Shown: positions 1 to 6,500 of the stretch, piece by piece | Layout: each line of letters begins with the position of its first letter | Numbering within the stretch: position 1 is the first letter of the stretch | DNA from: Myxococcales bacterium | Lineage (GTDB): Bacteria; Myxococcota_C; UBA6777 | DNA: 9,640 nucleotides | Assembly: GCA_027005175.1 (NCBI GenBank) | Contig: JALTMC010000679.1 | Span: 1 to 9,640, forward strand | Direction: 5' to 3' | Made by a program: the position numbers and the translations under genes | The notes under the pieces: generated by a model | Databases searched by the model: none | Told to the model about the DNA's origin: nothing | Seen by the model: the letters and a program-made list of their open reading frames with translations, nothing else

Positions 1-206
1 CCCTCTAGCTGCTTAAAGATCTTCAGACCCTGTTTGATCTCAAAGTCTTTGAAGTGCTTGATCCCTTTTTCCATCTGAGGGTTTGCATGAGCTGAATAAG
101 GCATCCATACCAACACCATGAACAAGAGAAGAGTCTTGAGGAGTGAGGTGTGAGGCGTGGGGAGTGGGGAGTCTCTTTTGGTTCTTATCTTGAGCATGTT
201 ACGCAT
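1..206 (-). CDS. Secreted protein with signal peptide, 5' end only
   Basis: An open minus-strand frame runs from ATG at 206 through the left edge of the window without a stop (68 codons seen). A ribosome-binding-like AGGA lies 8 nt before this ATG; a second ATG at 197 is possible. The product starts with a basic n-region, then a hydrophobic stretch (LLKTLLLFMVLVW) and a likely signal peptidase I site after SAHA (about residue 41), so it is exported. The first mature residues (NPQMEKGIKHFKDFEIKQGL) look amphipathic and helical, resembling the start of a TPR-type repeat, but too little is present for a family call. The DNA for the n-region (about 136-172) is a G/A-rich imperfect repeat giving a Pro/Thr-rich segment. 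It lies 90 bp downstream of the Kelch/SUMF1 gene on the same strand and may share its transcript. Confidence 0.65.
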   Translation of the reverse strand, partial: MRNMLKIRTKRDSPLPTPHTSLLKTLLLFMVLVWMPYSAHANPQMEKGIKHFKDFEIKQGLKIFKQLE

Positions 207-296
207 GATTTCGTTCCTTTTTGGTCGCGACTTTTAACCCAGATGTTCTCTGTTCCTTGTTTCAACGGACCACACAAGCTTTCGATCCATTCATGG

Positions 297-2600
297 CTAA
301 TTTGCCGGTAAGAACAATCGTTGTGCGCAGCGGAAGCCAAGATCATCGGCGTGTTCTGTGGGTTTGAGTTTGTCGCGAGCAGAGACCCGAAGGAGATCGG
401 GATTGGATTTAAAGGAGCCTCCGCGAATCACACGTTGGGTTCCTTTGACGGGGCCTTTGGGGTTTGCGCTGGGGCTGTCTTTGTAGTAGTCCGACTTGTA
501 ATAATCTGCAACCCACTCTCGCACATTGCCGGCCATATCATGGGCACCGTACGGGCTTGCTCCCTTGGGGCGTTTTCCGATGGCAAGGGTGTCTTTCACT
601 GTGCAGTTGCTGCTTTGGGCTTGCTCACATGTGGGCTTTGAGTCTCCCCAAGGATAGACATTGCGAGCCAATCCACGTGCAGCTTTTTCCCACTCTGCCT
701 CGGAGGGGAGTCGCTTCCCACGAAAGGTGCAGTAGGCCTTGGCTTGCTCCCAGGTGATGTTGACCACAGGGAAATTGTCAAACTTACTGTCACCGTAGTA
801 GGTAGCGCGTGTGGCAGAGGTACTTTTTGAGGGGGCTGTACATTTCTTTTGCTTGACACACTCCGCGTAATCTTTGTTGGTCACTTCATGAGGATCGATA
901 TAGAACCCTCGAAGCTCGATGAGCTTGATGGATTCATCGGTCTTTGGACCCTCTCCCCGGGTAAATTTCCCGGCTGAAACTTGTAACATCTGTTGTGCTT
1001 CACACGCATCACCCGGACCAAATCTTTCAATATAGCCTGTGCTTCCGGGGCGTTTTACAGTGCTTGGTTGATCGGAGTTCTTGTTTCCTGTGGCGTAGGT
1101 GTTGGGGCAATAGTCAAAGTTGTTGGGTGTGATGTCTCGGTCGAGATCACAGCCCGCAGCACGATAGGCTAGCTTTGCCTTTTCTACCGACTTTAATGCC
1201 TTGCCATTGGCGTCCACTCCTCCCAACAAGAAGACGAAATCAAATACGACCACGGCAGCGGTGCGGTATCTCGGCGTGACGAGCTTTGCGTTGAGGCCTT
1301 TTTCAGACCTGCTGCAGCGCCAGCTGTCCATACCACCACCATAGGAGTCTTTGCTGCTAAATAGAGGCGAAATAAAGATATTTTTTTCAAGTTGGTCCTT
1401 TGAATCTTGAATTCCCAACAGCATAATACGTCGGGCATCTGCAAAGGCTGTAAATGATTTGGCGTTTTTGGGGAGCGCGGTATTCTTGCACCAACCTTCG
1501 ATCTTTCCGCTGGATTGGAGTTGTGCGATTAAGACTTGCCGCGAGCCATTGGCACCCAACAAATAGAGAAAATGGGGAGTACTCACCATCGGGCCAGTCC
1601 TGCCTTCGGGGAGCTCAGGGAGCTTCTCGGGAGTGCCCAGTGATTTCCCATCGGGCTGTAAGAGTATACGACCCACAGCTTGGATAGGCTTACCTGCTTC
1701 TAACCCACCCGCTCGATAGAAGTAACCATAGCGGTAGGCGAGCCCTTCACGGGCCTTGGAACCGGGCCAGTCTCCGACCTTTTCAAAAGCCTCCAAGGTG
1801 CCGTCGGCCTTCACCTTTGCGCGTTCCATACTCTCCACAGGTTTGTCTCCGTCAGCGAGTCCACCTACAACATAGAGGTAGCCTCGGATGAGAAAAGCTG
1901 AGGCACCGTATCGTGCTGTCAGTAGCGTGGAAGTCAAGGCCCATTTGCCGATGTTTACGAGTTTTCCAGATAGCTCTACTTTGCTGACATACACTTTGTT
2001 GGACGCTTTCCCACCGCTCCGTCCACCCAGGACATGAATATAGATCTTGGGGTTGTTTTGAAACAATAAGTTCCAAGACTCGCCGTTGGAGACCGCTGCC
2101 ACATCGGTGAGTGCCTGTGGTAGTGACTCACTGGCCAACTGAAATGTCTTGGCCAACTGTTCACAACTGTTGGTGTCACTTTGCGGGATCGGACACAGTT
2201 CGGGCTTGTTTGGTATTCGGTACGAACACTGGATGCCTTGCGGTTGATCTGTGGGTGGTGCTTCTGTAACAACTTTTTCCTCAGGGCCACCACCATCTGT
2301 GGTGGGAGGCTCCTCTTTTGTGACAGGCTGCTCCCCTTGCTTGTCTGCAATGACAGGTTTTTCTTCAGGAGACACTCCTTCTTTGGGTGGCGTCACTTCT
2401 CCTGTCGCGTTTTTAACACATTTTTTCTTCTCGTTGCAGTGATATCCAGGCAGGCAACTACCGTTAAAGCAGCGCAGCCCCTCTTTGGGTAACTCTGCGA
2501 TAATACATGCCCAATATGAAAACATGACCAAACACAGAAAGACAACGAAGCCCAACATTGAGCGTCGCCTCCACAATACAGATCCTTCACACCTTATCAT
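297..2600 (-). CDS. Exported Kelch-repeat protein with C-terminal SUMF1/FGE-like domain
   Basis: Numbered from ATG 2600. An RRR-containing n-region and a hydrophobic segment (about residues 15-29) end at YWAC, a poor lipobox, so this is either a lipoprotein or a signal-anchored protein. A small Cys cluster follows (C44, C49, C55, C61), then a Pro/Glu/Thr-rich linker to about residue 121. Six Kelch-like blades span about 185-480, marked by strand-Gly-Gly motifs such as YIHVLGG, YLYVVGG and FVFLLGG. The C-terminus (about 530-760) is an FGE-sulfatase/SUMF1 fold: IDPHEVTNKDY, RLPSEAEWEKAARG, YPWGD, DMAGNVREWVADYY, VIRGGSF and LGFRC. The segment after RGGSF lacks the paired cysteines of active formylglycine-generating enzymes, so a binding or structural role outside the cytoplasm is more likely than sulfatase maturation. 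Start: ATG 2600 has AGGA 5 nt upstream. ATG 2630, TTG 2642 and ATG 2558 (GGAGG 9 nt upstream) are alternatives. The stop is TAG at 297-299. Confidence 0.9.
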   Translation of the reverse strand: MIRCEGSVLWRRRSMLGFVVFLCLVMFSYWACIIAELPKEGLRCFNGSCLPGYHCNEKKKCVKNATGEVTPPKEGVSPEEKPVIADKQGEQPVTKEEPPTTDGGGPEEKVVTEAPPTDQPQGIQCSYRIPNKPELCPIPQSDTNSCEQLAKTFQLASESLPQALTDVAAVSNGESWNLLFQNNPKIYIHVLGGRSGGKASNKVYVSKVELSGKLVNIGKWALTSTLLTARYGASAFLIRGYLYVVGGLADGDKPVESMERAKVKADGTLEAFEKVGDWPGSKAREGLAYRYGYFYRAGGLEAGKPIQAVGRILLQPDGKSLGTPEKLPELPEGRTGPMVSTPHFLYLLGANGSRQVLIAQLQSSGKIEGWCKNTALPKNAKSFTAFADARRIMLLGIQDSKDQLEKNIFISPLFSSKDSYGGGMDSWRCSRSEKGLNAKLVTPRYRTAAVVVFDFVFLLGGVDANGKALKSVEKAKLAYRAAGCDLDRDITPNNFDYCPNTYATGNKNSDQPSTVKRPGSTGYIERFGPGDACEAQQMLQVSAGKFTRGEGPKTDESIKLIELRGFYIDPHEVTNKDYAECVKQKKCTAPSKSTSATRATYYGDSKFDNFPVVNITWEQAKAYCTFRGKRLPSEAEWEKAARGLARNVYPWGDSKPTCEQAQSSNCTVKDTLAIGKRPKGASPYGAHDMAGNVREWVADYYKSDYYKDSPSANPKGPVKGTQRVIRGGSFKSNPDLLRVSARDKLKPTEHADDLGFRCAQRLFLPAN

Positions 2601-2910
2601 CTTCTTCCTATCTACTGATGGTCGATCCATCCTGCATTCCAACTACAATGACTCATCCAACGAGAGTTTGCTCTCAACTACTTGAGCAAAAGACAGGCAA
2701 CAGAGAATACCTATAGCTTTCAGGTCAAACGTCAGGGCTTGTTGGTCTTCGCTTCGCTGAAATGTACCGGGAAAGTCAGAAATCGTCAAGGTTTTGGGCT
2801 CGCTCGTCTTGGGTAGGAAGACTCTCTTTTGTTGGGGACTTGCTTCCTTTCCACAAGCAAAGGATAGGATGGATGTGATATATCTCGTACCAACAAGGAG
2901 CTTGCTCTTG
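2601..2910. other. Intergenic stretch without a convincing gene
   Basis: Leader of the Kelch/SUMF1 gene and the far downstream side of the P450 gene. It holds two small overlapping inverted repeats: GAGAG-tttg-CTCTC at 2662-2675, and TTTGCTC at 2667-2673 pairing with GAGCAAA at 2684-2690. Neither is followed by a T-run in a direction that would make a strong intrinsic terminator. No promoter of good quality was recognised. An isolated GCTTGTT at 2738-2744 matches the core of the minisatellites described elsewhere. The rest has no clear structure. Confidence 0.5.
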
Positions 2911-3071
2911 CGATGATAGGCTTGTTACGATGATGGGAATGATAGGTTTGTTTCCGTGATGGGAATGATGGGCTTGTTTCAGGGGTTGGGTGTTTGTTCT
3001 TACGATGGGCTTGTTTCGGGGATTGAGCGTTTGTTCTTACGATGGGCTTGTTTCGGGGATTGAGCGTTTGT
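2911..3071. repeat. Degenerate minisatellite at the 3' end of the P450 gene
   Basis: The right part is a 37-bp tandem repeat: a degenerate unit at 2966-3002, a second at 3003-3039 and a 32-bp partial at 3040-3071. The last two are identical over their 32 shared bases (starting cgatgggcttgtttcgggg). The left part (2911-2980) has older, related units of about 26-27 bp built on gatgggaatgat plus a (g/t)TTGTT block. The unit length is not a multiple of three, as expected for mostly non-coding DNA. Unit 3 encodes the last ten residues of the P450, and the P450 stop codon is the last three bases of unit 2. There are no non-repeat spacers, so this is not a CRISPR array. Confidence 0.85.
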
Positions 3072-4461
3072 GGAGATGCATCGGCATTCCATGTTTGGGT
3101 TGAAGGGTCAGTGAAGCCTCCAATTCGATGTTGGCATTCGGAGCCAAGGACCATTGAAAACGTCGAGCAAGAATGGCCAGAACCAGGACCCCTTCCATCA
3201 TCGCAAAGTGGTCTCCAATGCATTTACGCTGTCCTTGACTGAACGGAATATAGGCAAACTTCGAGTGACCTTGTGACTTTTGTTTTTGCAATGCTTCTGG
3301 AGTAAATCGCTCTGGATTAAATTCTTCCGGGTTCTCCCAATACTTGGAGTGACGATGGACAGCGTAAGGGCTGAAGAACAGATAGGAGCCCGCCGGGATA
3401 TGATATCCTCCAATCACATCATCTTCTACCGCTTTTCGGGCAAGAGCCCAGACCGGTGGATACAAACGAATCGATTCCTGGAAGACTTGTTTGGTGTAGG
3501 TGAGCTGCTTTAAATCAGCCATGGTAGGTAGGCGATCTCCTAGAACACGATCAACCTCTTCTGCCATCTTTTCCCTTATTTCAGGATGTTGCGACAACAT
3601 ATACAATGACCAAGACAAAGCGTTGGCTGTTGTCTCATGACCAGCCCCCAGCATGGTCAACACTTCATCAAGTAGCTGCTTGTCACTCATCTGTTCACCC
3701 GTTTCTTCATCCCGGGCGGTCATAAACATGGATAATAAATCACTCTTGTTTTCTGGGCTGGCTCTGCGTTCTTGAATTAACTTCCAGGTCATTTGGTTGA
3801 GCGCACGCTTCGCACGCCAGAATCGGATGTTTCCTGGCAAAGGGACATACTCGATCTTGGGGAGAGGGTGAGTGGCGAGATAGTTAAAACGTTCCAAAGC
3901 GATCGCCAATGCACTTCCAAACTTATCAGTCTCCTGGCTGATATCAGTGCTCAACAGTGTCTCGCCTGCTATCCGCAATGTCAATCGCATCATCTCATGA
4001 GCCAGATCGACCTCCTCCCCCTGCACAGCTTTTTGTTCCCACTGTTGCGTCATATCATAGGTCGCCTGCGACATCACCAGGGCAAACTTTTCCAAATATT
4101 TGTGCTGAAAGGCTGGCTGCGCAATCCGCCTCTGCCGACGCCAAAAACTTCCTTCACTCGTCACCAACCCATTTCCCAATAACAACCGAAGCTTCTCGTA
4201 CCCTTTGGTCTCCTTTCTATAATTCGATGCATTCTTCACCAAGATATGATGGATATCTTCAGGCTCGTGAAAAGCATACACATTCAACGACAGAAAACGC
4301 ATTCGCACCACACTCCCGACCTCTCGGTGCCCACGCATAAACAGATCTAACATGCCTTTGCGAGCCTCCAACAAATGCCCCCAAAACCACCGATCTGTAG
4401 GTAGCTCAGGTACGAGCTTTTTTTCTGATATCCCCGGCAAAGACGATTGTAACGTTGTCAT
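3037..4461 (-). CDS. Cytochrome P450 monooxygenase
   Basis: A 474-residue, complete, soluble-type P450, normal length for the family. Visible hallmarks: helix-C WRRQRR at 107-112, the oxygen-activation helix-I motif AGHETT at 273-278, ExxR (ESIR) at 329-332, NPERF at 382-386, and the heme loop FSQGQRKCIG at 407-416 with the thiolate ligand C414. No membrane anchor and no fused reductase are present, so it needs separate electron partners, none encoded here. The substrate is unknown; WRRQRR and the overall pattern resemble the CYP4/CYP102-like group, often acting on fatty acids, but this is only inference. Start: ATG 4461 has AGGGAG about 6 nt upstream (4468-4473); the TTG at 4464 is too close to it. 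The last ten residues (KRSIPETSPS) come from a 37-bp minisatellite. It is divergent from the adjacent TetR gene, and its promoter overlaps a palindromic operator, so repression relieved by a ligand is likely. Confidence 0.96.
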   Translation of the reverse strand: MTTLQSSLPGISEKKLVPELPTDRWFWGHLLEARKGMLDLFMRGHREVGSVVRMRFLSLNVYAFHEPEDIHHILVKNASNYRKETKGYEKLRLLLGNGLVTSEGSFWRRQRRIAQPAFQHKYLEKFALVMSQATYDMTQQWEQKAVQGEEVDLAHEMMRLTLRIAGETLLSTDISQETDKFGSALAIALERFNYLATHPLPKIEYVPLPGNIRFWRAKRALNQMTWKLIQERRASPENKSDLLSMFMTARDEETGEQMSDKQLLDEVLTMLGAGHETTANALSWSLYMLSQHPEIREKMAEEVDRVLGDRLPTMADLKQLTYTKQVFQESIRLYPPVWALARKAVEDDVIGGYHIPAGSYLFFSPYAVHRHSKYWENPEEFNPERFTPEALQKQKSQGHSKFAYIPFSQGQRKCIGDHFAMMEGVLVLAILARRFQWSLAPNANIELEASLTLQPKHGMPMHLHKRSIPETSPS

Positions 4462-4525
4462 CAAAAGCTCCCTTTCTTTCTCTCCAATGAGTGTATGCTC
4501 TCACAAAAAATTTTAAAATAAAACT

Positions 4526-4539
4526 TGAGTGATCGCTCA
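4526..4539. promoter_or_regulatory. Operator-like palindrome O1 for the TetR-family regulator
   Basis: TGAGTGATCGCTCA is a near-perfect 14-bp palindrome with one mismatched pair and the TGAG-N6-CTCA layout typical of TetR/AcrR-family operators. It overlaps the -35 side of the presumed tetR promoter and lies at the expected transcription start of the divergent P450 promoter. It has the same half-sites as O2, with centres 27 bp apart. Binding by the adjacent regulator is inferred. Confidence 0.7.
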
Positions 4540-4545
4540 TGTTTC

Positions 4546-4551
4546 TATAAT
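4546..4551 (+). promoter_or_regulatory. -10 box of the tetR promoter
   Basis: A consensus TATAAT on the plus strand, 50 bp before the tetR start codon. The best upstream partner is TTGAGT at 4525-4530, but its 15-bp spacing is short, so the -35 assignment is weak. The box overlaps the -10 of the divergent P450 promoter by five bases and the left arm of operator O2, so the two promoters probably compete and respond to the same repressor. Confidence 0.55.
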
Positions 4552-4572
4552 ATGAGTCTTGGCTCATATTAT
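4547..4572. promoter_or_regulatory. Operator-like palindrome O2 for the TetR-family regulator
   Basis: A perfect inverted repeat with 10-bp arms (ATAATATGAG / CTCATATTAT) around a 6-bp spacer. Its core at 4553-4566 is again TGAG-N6-CTCA, matching O1. It fills the spacer of the P450 promoter and overlaps the tetR -10, an ideal position for blocking RNA polymerase on both strands. Confidence 0.75.
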
Positions 4573-4575
4573 CAA
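4547..4575 (-). promoter_or_regulatory. Sigma-70-like promoter of the P450 gene
   Basis: On the minus strand, TTGATA (-35, 4575-4570) and TATTAT (-10, 4552-4547) are separated by exactly 17 bp, each five of six to consensus. Transcription would start near 4540, about 80 nt before the P450 start codon. Operator O2 occupies the spacer and O1 the start region, so the P450 is very likely repressed by the divergently encoded TetR-family protein. Confidence 0.7.
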
Positions 4576-4601
4576 CTCGCATTTGTAGAGAGAGGGAAAG
4601 G

Positions 4602-5228
4602 ATGGAGAGGACTTCGACGAAAGTTAGGAAAAAGCCGAGGCAGAAGCGTTCTCAGGACACAGTGGATGCGATTTTGGAGGCAACTGCTCGCATTTTGCAG
4701 GAAGAGGGGTACGACAAAACGAGTACAAATCGTGTGGCGAAGGTTGCGGGTGTGAGTATCGGTTCATTGTATCAGTATTTTCCGAACAAGGAAGCGTTGA
4801 TTCATGAATTGTTTGAGCGTCATCATGAAGAGATGGTGAAGATGTTGCGCACAACAATTCAGGATATGGGAGGGGCTCCGATTCCTGTGGCGGTGCGTGT
4901 CTATGTGCGGGCGATGTTGGAGGCACATGCGGTAAATCCGCGTTTGCACCAGGCATTGATGCAGCAAGTGGTGTACTTGGAGTGGGAGTATCTCCAGGAA
5001 CTCAATCGAACGGTATGTGCGGTTGTTCAGGGATACTTAGAGATGCATCGAGAAGAGATCTTACCCCAAAATCTGGAGTTAGCAGCGTTTGTCTTGGTGT
5101 CGTCGGTAGAAAGTATCACTCACACAGCTGTGTCTGAAGAGCAACATGGCATTGATGTCGATGCTTTGGTGGACGAGGTTTGTGCGTTGATCTTGCGCTA
5201 CCTTCTGGGTGAAATACCGGGAGGATAA
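4602..5228 (+). CDS. TetR/AcrR-family transcriptional regulator
   Basis: A 208-residue protein, normal for the family. The basic N-terminus (KVRKKPRQKR) leads into a TetR_N helix-turn-helix at about 18-65: AILEATARILQEEGYDKTST, then VAKVAGVSIGSLYQYFPNKE with the recognition helix around 51-60. The remaining helical part (about 80-205) is the variable ligand-binding and dimerisation domain; the ligand cannot be told from sequence. Start ATG 4602 is preceded by GAGGG at 4592-4596 with good spacing. It is divergent from the P450 gene, and two TGAG-N6-CTCA palindromes lie between them, so it probably represses itself and the P450. Its 3' end, from about codon 184, and the 61 bp after the stop are duplicated at 6501-6638 beyond the toxin-antitoxin cassette; this copy is the intact one. 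Confidence 0.95.
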   Translation: MERTSTKVRKKPRQKRSQDTVDAILEATARILQEEGYDKTSTNRVAKVAGVSIGSLYQYFPNKEALIHELFERHHEEMVKMLRTTIQDMGGAPIPVAVRVYVRAMLEAHAVNPRLHQALMQQVVYLEWEYLQELNRTVCAVVQGYLEMHREEILPQNLELAAFVLVSSVESITHTAVSEEQHGIDVDALVDEVCALILRYLLGEIPGG

Positions 5229-5289
5229 GCTCGAACAGGGCAGACTGTGATGGTCCAGCGAGGGCTGTCTTGAAGTTTGATCTTTCTGA
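5152..5289. repeat. 138-bp direct repeat, left copy (tetR 3' end)
   Basis: Matches 6501-6638 at constant offset 1,349 with one difference (G at 5186, A at 6535). It contains the last 25 codons of tetR, its stop and 61 bp beyond. Read on the minus strand, 5198-5289 has the same sequence as the last ~30 codons and stop of the membrane-protein gene. Similarity ends abruptly on both sides (5151 vs 6500 and 5290 vs 6639). Confidence 0.97.
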
Positions 5290-5334
5290 TTTGTCGGAGG
5301 AGCGAACTTTCTGGCGAGGTCTTTCTTTTATTGA

Positions 5335-5388
5335 CTTGTTACGTTTATTTTTCTTGTTACGTTTATTTTGCTTGTTGCGTTTATTTTG
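5335..5388. repeat. Three 18-bp tandem repeats upstream of the antitoxin gene
   Basis: Units at 5335-5352, 5353-5370 and 5371-5388, based on cttgttacgtttattttg, differ at only two positions. They end 39 bp before the likely antitoxin ATG (5428), where an autoregulatory operator would be expected for a type II toxin-antitoxin operon. No convincing -35/-10 pair was found around them. Whether they are binding sites or just a minisatellite is open. Confidence 0.75.
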
Positions 5389-5417
5389 TTTGATGAGTAC
5401 TATGAAGGTTCACGAAT

Positions 5418-5422
5418 GGAGG
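5418..5422 (+). promoter_or_regulatory. Ribosome binding site fixing the antitoxin start
   Basis: GGAGG, 5 nt before ATG 5428. It favours this start over ATG 5416, which overlaps the site, and over the TTG at 5368 inside the 18-bp repeats. ATG 5461 also has a GGAGG 10 nt upstream, so it is the second choice. Confidence 0.65.
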
Positions 5423-5427
5423 TCAGC

Positions 5428-5895
5428 ATGACATTGACACAACGAGGAGGTTACAGTTCGATGTCACCGACGGAGGAAGAAAGCCATCTCGCTCAACAAT
5501 CGATCCAGCATCTTTCTTCTCTGTTGAGTCCTGAAACAGATATTCAGGTTTATCTTGGGCAGGAGGGGCATGGGGTTGAAGAGGTAACTCTTCCACGTTC
5601 AGCCCTACTTCTCCTCCTTCAAATTTTGACTGAAATGGCCGAAGGAAATGCAGTGACATTGATGCCTATACATGCGGAGTTAACAACGCAGAAGGCGGCA
5701 GATCTATTGAATATTTCTCGTCCGTTCCTTGTTCGTTTGTTAGATTCTGGTGAGATCCCACATCGAAAGGTTGGAACACATCGTCGAGTCCTGCTTCGTG
5801 ATCTGATGGTTTACAAAGAGAAAATCACAAAGAAACGCCTTGAAGCACTCGACAAACTGACGGAGCAAGCTCAAGAACTCGATATGGGTTACTGA
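5428..5895 (+). CDS. Excisionase-type HTH antitoxin of a PIN toxin
   Basis: A 155-residue protein from the ATG with the best ribosome binding site. Residues about 37-84 form the conserved pre-HTH segment of this antitoxin family (VTLPRSALLLLLQILTEMAE, then a GNAVTLMP-like strand). Residues 85-127 are a MerR/excisionase-type helix-turn-helix: ELTTQKAADLLNISRPFLVR, then GEIPHRKVGTHRRVLLRDL. The C-terminal tail (about 130-155) is a charged helix that probably contacts the toxin. Despite the excisionase-like fold it is not a phage Xis: it lies 11 bp upstream of, and in one operon with, a PIN-domain toxin. In this pair the antitoxin blocks the RNase and usually represses its own operon with the toxin; the 18-bp repeats just upstream are candidate operator sites. 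The family and gene order are well established; the autoregulation is inferred. Confidence 0.9.
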   Translation: MTLTQRGGYSSMSPTEEESHLAQQSIQHLSSLLSPETDIQVYLGQEGHGVEEVTLPRSALLLLLQILTEMAEGNAVTLMPIHAELTTQKAADLLNISRPFLVRLLDSGEIPHRKVGTHRRVLLRDLMVYKEKITKKRLEALDKLTEQAQELDMGY

Positions 5896-5906
5896 GGGAG
5901 AGCTTT

Positions 5907-6476
5907 GTGACTCAATTTACCGCTCTTTATGATGCATGTGTTCTCTATCCCGCACCGTTACGCGATTTGTTGATGCGCTTGGCTCTCACAGAGCTTTTTC
6001 GTGCAAAGTGGACGGACCAGATTCATGACGAGTGGACCCGGAATGTTCTCGCCAATCGTCCTGATCTCAAGCCTGAACAGCTAGAGCGAACCCGGAAGTT
6101 GATGAATGCCCACGTTCCCGATTCCCTTGTGACAGGCTACGAAGATTTAATCCCAGTTCTGACTTTACCTGATGTAGACGATCGTCATGTTTTTGCTGCC
6201 GCGATTCGAGGACGTGCTGATGTGATTGTAACGTTTAATCTGTCTGATTTTCCGAGCCGTCAGTTAGAACCCTACGGGATAGAAGCGCAGCATCCAGATG
6301 AATTCTTGTGCCACCTTATCGACCTTGATATTGCGGCTGTGTGTGGTGCCATAAAGCATCAAAGAGAGGCCCTTCGCAATCCAAAAAGGACAGTTGTTGA
6401 GTTGCTGGAAACTTTAGAAAATCAGTCCCTTCCTCAAAGTGTTGGACGGCTGAGACCATTTTCAGCGCTCCTATAA
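5907..6476 (+). CDS. PIN-domain RNase toxin (VapC-like, PIN_3 type)
   Basis: A 189-residue protein starting at GTG 5907, with GGAG at 5897-5900 just after the antitoxin stop and 11 bp between genes. The PIN fold is clear: the first metal-binding Asp is D9 in LYDACVLYP; the second acidic position is probably E42 in IHDEW; the third lies in LPDVDDRHVFAAAI (D89-D92); and VTFNLSDFP (N111, D114) is the fourth-position motif. All expected acidic residues are present, so the nuclease appears intact. PIN toxins of this kind cleave RNA and stop translation when the labile antitoxin is lost. Residues about 130-189 extend past the minimal PIN core as a helical tail, normal for this longer subgroup. Its RNA target is unknown. 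The 3' end lies only 24 bp before the right copy of the 138-bp direct repeat. Confidence 0.92.
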   Translation: MTQFTALYDACVLYPAPLRDLLMRLALTELFRAKWTDQIHDEWTRNVLANRPDLKPEQLERTRKLMNAHVPDSLVTGYEDLIPVLTLPDVDDRHVFAAAIRGRADVIVTFNLSDFPSRQLEPYGIEAQHPDEFLCHLIDLDIAAVCGAIKHQREALRNPKRTVVELLETLENQSLPQSVGRLRPFSALL

Positions 6477-6500
6477 CCGTTCTCCAAAGTTGCCTATTTT

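Larger units (their letters stand above)
5290..6500. mobile_element. Toxin-antitoxin cassette bounded by 138-bp direct repeats
   Basis: A 1,211-bp segment lying exactly between the two repeat copies. It holds an 18-bp triple repeat, an excisionase-type antitoxin gene and a PIN-toxin gene, with little else. No transposase, integrase or terminal inverted repeats are seen, so it is not a classical IS. The layout resembles insertion by recombination through, or with duplication of, the target junction. Calling it mobile is inference. Confidence 0.55.

Noticed and set aside
297-900. Active formylglycine-generating enzyme
   Set aside because: The domain fold matches, but the catalytic cysteine pair after the RGGSF motif is absent.
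2662-2690. Intrinsic terminator
   Set aside because: The hairpins have only 5-7 bp stems and no following T-run on either strand in the needed position.
2786-3223. Minus-strand open frame rich in Pro, Lys and Ser
   Set aside because: It reads through the degenerate minisatellite and then overlaps the P450 gene in another frame. Its repeated peptides simply reflect the DNA repeat, and no domain or ribosome binding site supports it.
5368-5427. Longer antitoxin starting at TTG 5368
   Set aside because: The extra 20 codons lie partly in the 18-bp repeats and lack a ribosome binding site, while ATG 5428 has GGAGG at ideal spacing.
5428-5895. Phage excisionase (Xis)
   Set aside because: The HTH type is similar, but the protein has the pre-HTH segment of TA antitoxins and sits directly before a PIN toxin; no integrase or phage gene is nearby.
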